Positions 61,811-64,000 of a stretch of DNA of 64,000 nucleotides are shown one piece after another. Numbering within the stretch: the stretch's first letter is position 1; every line of letters begins with the position of its first letter. The DNA is from Cellulomonas telluris. Lineage in GTDB: Bacteria; Actinomycetota; Actinomycetes; Actinomycetales; Cellulomonadaceae. Position numbers and translations under genes: made by a program. The stretch lies in assembly GCF_004886325.1 (NCBI RefSeq), contig NZ_QXFN01000005.1, forward strand, positions 248,001 through 312,000, read 5' to 3'. The notes under the pieces are model-generated. The model did not search any database, had not been told where the DNA came from, and worked only from the letters and a program-made list of their open reading frames with translations.

Positions 61811-63493
61811 TCAGTCGCGACGCAGCTTGCGGTGCGTGACGCGGTGCGGGCGCGCCGCCTCCGGGCCGAGACGCTGGACCTTGTTCTCCTCGTACGAGGC
61901 GAAGTTGCCCTCGAACCAGTACCAGCGCGCGGGGTCCTCCTCGGTGCCCTCGTAGGCGAGGATGTGCGTCGCCACGCGGTCCAGGAACCACCGGTCGTGG
62001 GAGACGACCACGGCGCAGCCGGGGAACTCCAGCAGCGCGTTCTCCAGCGAGCCGAGCGTCTCGACGTCCAGGTCGTTGGTCGGCTCGTCGAGGAGCAGCA
62101 GGTTGCCGCCCTGCTTGAGCGTGAGCGCCAGGTTGAGGCGGTTGCGCTCACCGCCGGACAGCACGCCCGCCGGCTTCTGCTGGTCCGGACCCTTGAAACC
62201 GAACGCCGCGACGTACGCGCGCGACGGCATCTCGACGTTGCCGACCTTGAGGAAGTCGAGCCCGTCGGACACGACCTCCCACAGGGTCTTCTTCGGGTCG
62301 ATGCCGCCACGGCTCTGGTCGACGTAGGAGATCGAGACCGTCTCGCCGATCTTCAGGTCCCCGTCGTCGAGCGGCTCGAGCCCGACGATCGTCTTGAACA
62401 GCGTCGTCTTGCCCACGCCGTTCGGGCCGATGACGCCGACGATGCCGTTGCGCGGCAGCGTGAAGCTGAGCCCGTCGATGAGCGTGCGGCCGTCGAAGCC
62501 CTTGACCAGGTCCTTGGCCTCGAGCACGACGTTGCCCAGGCGCGGACCCGGCGGGATCTGGATCTCCTCGAAGTCCAGCTTGCGCGTGCGCTCGGCCTCC
62601 GCCGCCATCTCCTCGTAGCGGGCCAGACGCGCCTTGGACTTGGTCTGCCGGCCCTTGGCGTTCTGGCGGACCCACTCGAGCTCGTCCTTCAGGCGCTTGG
62701 CGAGCTTCGCGTCCTTCTTGCCCTGGACCTGCAGGCGCTCCTGCTTCTTCTCCAGGTACGTCGAGTAGTTGCCCTCGTACGGGTACAGGCGGCCGCGGTC
62801 GACCTCGCAGATCCACTCCGCGACGTGGTCGAGGAAGTACCGGTCGTGCGTCACCGCGAGGATGGCGCCGGGGTACTGCTGCAGGTGCTGCTCGAGCCAC
62901 AGCACGGACTCGGCGTCCAGGTGGTTCGTGGGCTCGTCGAGGAGCAGCAGGTCCGGCTTCTCGAGCAGGAGCTTGCAGAGCGCGACGCGGCGGCGCTCGC
63001 CACCGGAGAGCACCTTGACGTCGGCGTCCGGCGGCGGGCAGCGCAGCGCGTCCATCGCCTGCTCGAGCTGGGCGTCGAGGTCCCAGGCGTCGGCGGCGTC
63101 GATCGCCTCCTGCAGCTGGCCCATCTCGGCCAGCAGCGCGTCGAAGTCCGCTTCGGGGTCGGCCATGAGGGCCGAGATCTCGTTGTAGCGGTCGAGCTTG
63201 CCCTTGATCTCGGCGACGCCCTCCTCGACGTTGCCGAGCACCGTCTTGTCGTCGTTCAGCGGCGGCTCCTGCTGCAGGATGCCGACCGTGTAGCCGGGCG
63301 ACAGGCGCGCCTCGCCGTTCGAGGGCTGGTCGAGCCCGGCCATGATCTTGAGGATCGTCGACTTGCCGGCGCCGTTGGGACCGACGACGCCGATCTTCGC
63401 GCCGGGCAGGAAGTTCAGGGAGACGTCGTCGAGGATGACCTTGTCGCCGTGCGCCTTGCGCGCCTTGTACATGGAGTAGATGAACTCAGCCAC
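61811..63493 (-). CDS. ettA: Energy-dependent translational throttle protein EttA (ABC-F)
   Basis: A 560-residue ABC-F ATPase acting at the ribosomal E site to gate translation by ADP/ATP ratio. Two ABC cassettes: Walker A GPNGAGKST and GPNGVGKTT, signatures LSGGERRR and LSGGERNR, and Walker B LLLLDEPTNHLD and LLLLDEPTNDLD. The P-site tRNA interaction (PtIM) linker between cassettes carries KGRQTKSKARLARYEEM. It aligns throughout with E. coli EttA (555 residues). The GTG at 63493 gives the matching start AEFIYSMYKARK; no strong ribosome-binding site is visible. Followed after 14 bp by the GTPase pair. Confidence 0.94.
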   Translation of the reverse strand: MAEFIYSMYKARKAHGDKVILDDVSLNFLPGAKIGVVGPNGAGKSTILKIMAGLDQPSNGEARLSPGYTVGILQQEPPLNDDKTVLGNVEEGVAEIKGKLDRYNEISALMADPEADFDALLAEMGQLQEAIDAADAWDLDAQLEQAMDALRCPPPDADVKVLSGGERRRVALCKLLLEKPDLLLLDEPTNHLDAESVLWLEQHLQQYPGAILAVTHDRYFLDHVAEWICEVDRGRLYPYEGNYSTYLEKKQERLQVQGKKDAKLAKRLKDELEWVRQNAKGRQTKSKARLARYEEMAAEAERTRKLDFEEIQIPPGPRLGNVVLEAKDLVKGFDGRTLIDGLSFTLPRNGIVGVIGPNGVGKTTLFKTIVGLEPLDDGDLKIGETVSISYVDQSRGGIDPKKTLWEVVSDGLDFLKVGNVEMPSRAYVAAFGFKGPDQQKPAGVLSGGERNRLNLALTLKQGGNLLLLDEPTNDLDVETLGSLENALLEFPGCAVVVSHDRWFLDRVATHILAYEGTEEDPARWYWFEGNFASYEENKVQRLGPEAARPHRVTHRKLRRD

Positions 63494-63630
63494 TGACTGC
63501 TCGTCCGCCTCGGGTCGCTTCGGTGGGGACGCCGCCGGTCGGGGCACGGGTGCGGGCCGGGACGTGGGTCCGGGCCCGGTCGCGCGCCGACCTGCGGCGT
63601 CGTCGGTTGCCGGTCCACCAGCCTAGGCGA

Positions 63631-64000
63631 TCACCCGCGTCCGACCAGCGCGAGACCGGCGACGGGCTGCGCCGGCTCCGTGCCGTCGGGGCCGCCCGCG
63701 TCCCGGCCCGCACCGCCCGGGGCGGCCGCGTCCGGCTCGGGCGCCTCGCCCGCGGGGTCCTCGAGCGCCTCGGCCGGCGCCCCGGCCCACGGGTCGTCGA
63801 CGAGCCGGTCGTCCGGGCGCGGCTCGGTCCCGCCCGCCGCCGGCCCGGTCTCGTCGGCGTCCCGCGTCGTGCCGCCGCGCGTGCTGCGCAGGAACGCCGT
63901 GGAGCCGAACACGAGGTCGTGCCCGAGCGCCACCGCCTCGAGCACCAGCTCCGTGCGCGGCCCGTCCGGCGACGTCCACTCCGACGTCCCGACGCGGCCG
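63631..64000 (-). CDS. Single-stranded DNA-binding protein paralogue (5' truncated by window)
   Basis: The frame enters from the right edge (first full codon at 63999). The visible start GRVGTSEWTSPDGPRTELVL and EAVALGHDLVFGSTAFLRST match the last strands and helix of an SSB OB-fold. A long disordered Gly/Pro/Asp/Ala-rich tail follows and ends LALVGRG, without the acidic DDDIPF-like tip of the main SSB, so this is probably a secondary SSB. SSB paralogues often stand next to ettA in Micrococcales. The N-terminal two-thirds of the OB-fold lies outside the window. Confidence 0.75.
   Translation of the reverse strand, partial: GRVGTSEWTSPDGPRTELVLEAVALGHDLVFGSTAFLRSTRGGTTRDADETGPAAGGTEPRPDDRLVDDPWAGAPAEALEDPAGEAPEPDAAAPGGAGRDAGGPDGTEPAQPVAGLALVGRG

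Overview
The window is very GC-rich, densely packed chromosomal DNA with many 4-bp ATGA/GTGA gene overlaps, GTG starts and long GC stem-loops without U tails. Gene content is that of an actinobacterium: paired ClpP1/ClpP2, a group II truncated haemoglobin of the GlbO type, an Rv2466c-type mycothiol-linked DsbA protein, an Rv3520c-type F420 oxidoreductase, an Rv2629-type eRF1-like protein, type 2 ValRS, and leaderless or Cys-rich-leader regulation. A member of the Micrococcales close to Cellulomonas is my best inference; species cannot be named from the sequence alone. I see no rRNA, CRISPR array, insertion sequence or prophage.

Layout. 1-3.3 kb: the 3' part of a secreted FN3/sugar-dehydrogenase-like protein, then a divergent EamA exporter and CGNR regulator. 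3.4-7.4 kb: an overlapping DUF3105-DUF305-valS operon. 7.6-10.1 kb: a polar amino acid ABC transporter. 10.1-13.2 kb: acyl-CoA synthetase and an eRF1-like protein, converging on a perfect bidirectional terminator. 13.3-18.2 kb, all minus strand: the protein quality-control block tig, clpP1-clpP2, clpX, chorismate mutase. Two tRNA genes (Pro-TGG, Gly-TCC) follow. 18.7-20.8 kb: a flavin amine oxidase and an SGNH hydrolase.

Sulfur metabolism occupies two places, and each is preceded by a short Cys-rich leader ORF. At 20.9-22.8 kb is leader-cysK-cysE (cysteine synthesis). At 27.5-34.7 kb is leader-ssuB-ssuA-ssuC-acs-metY-CoA-binding protein (sulfonate import, acetate activation, homocysteine/cysteine synthesis). 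The leaders probably sense cysteinyl-tRNA supply by ribosome stalling; RNA stems that could alternate, including one that buries the ssuB ribosome-binding region, can be seen in the ssu leader. The acetyl-CoA synthetase inside this operon may recycle the acetate that CysK and MetY release. Between the two sulfur loci lie a secreted metallophosphoesterase, a leaderless GntR-DUF1648 pair with an operator between -35 and -10, and an F420 oxidoreductase.

34.7-50.5 kb holds mainly stand-alone enzymes: an alkyltransferase-like protein, a SpoIIE-type phosphatase, an Eis-type acetyltransferase, RpiB, M13, M1 and S9 peptidases, an Rv2466c-like protein, a P-loop kinase with MalQ, and an MscS channel. 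50.5-53.2 kb is a PTS island with separate EIIA and EIIB divergent from EI. 53.3-57.9 kb: GlbO, TesB, topoisomerase IB, an SDR-SRPBCC protein, a 4HBT thioesterase. 58.0-64.0 kb, minus strand: an SSB paralogue cut by the window end, EttA, and two overlapping membrane GTPases, the first with a six-copy Gly-His repeat.
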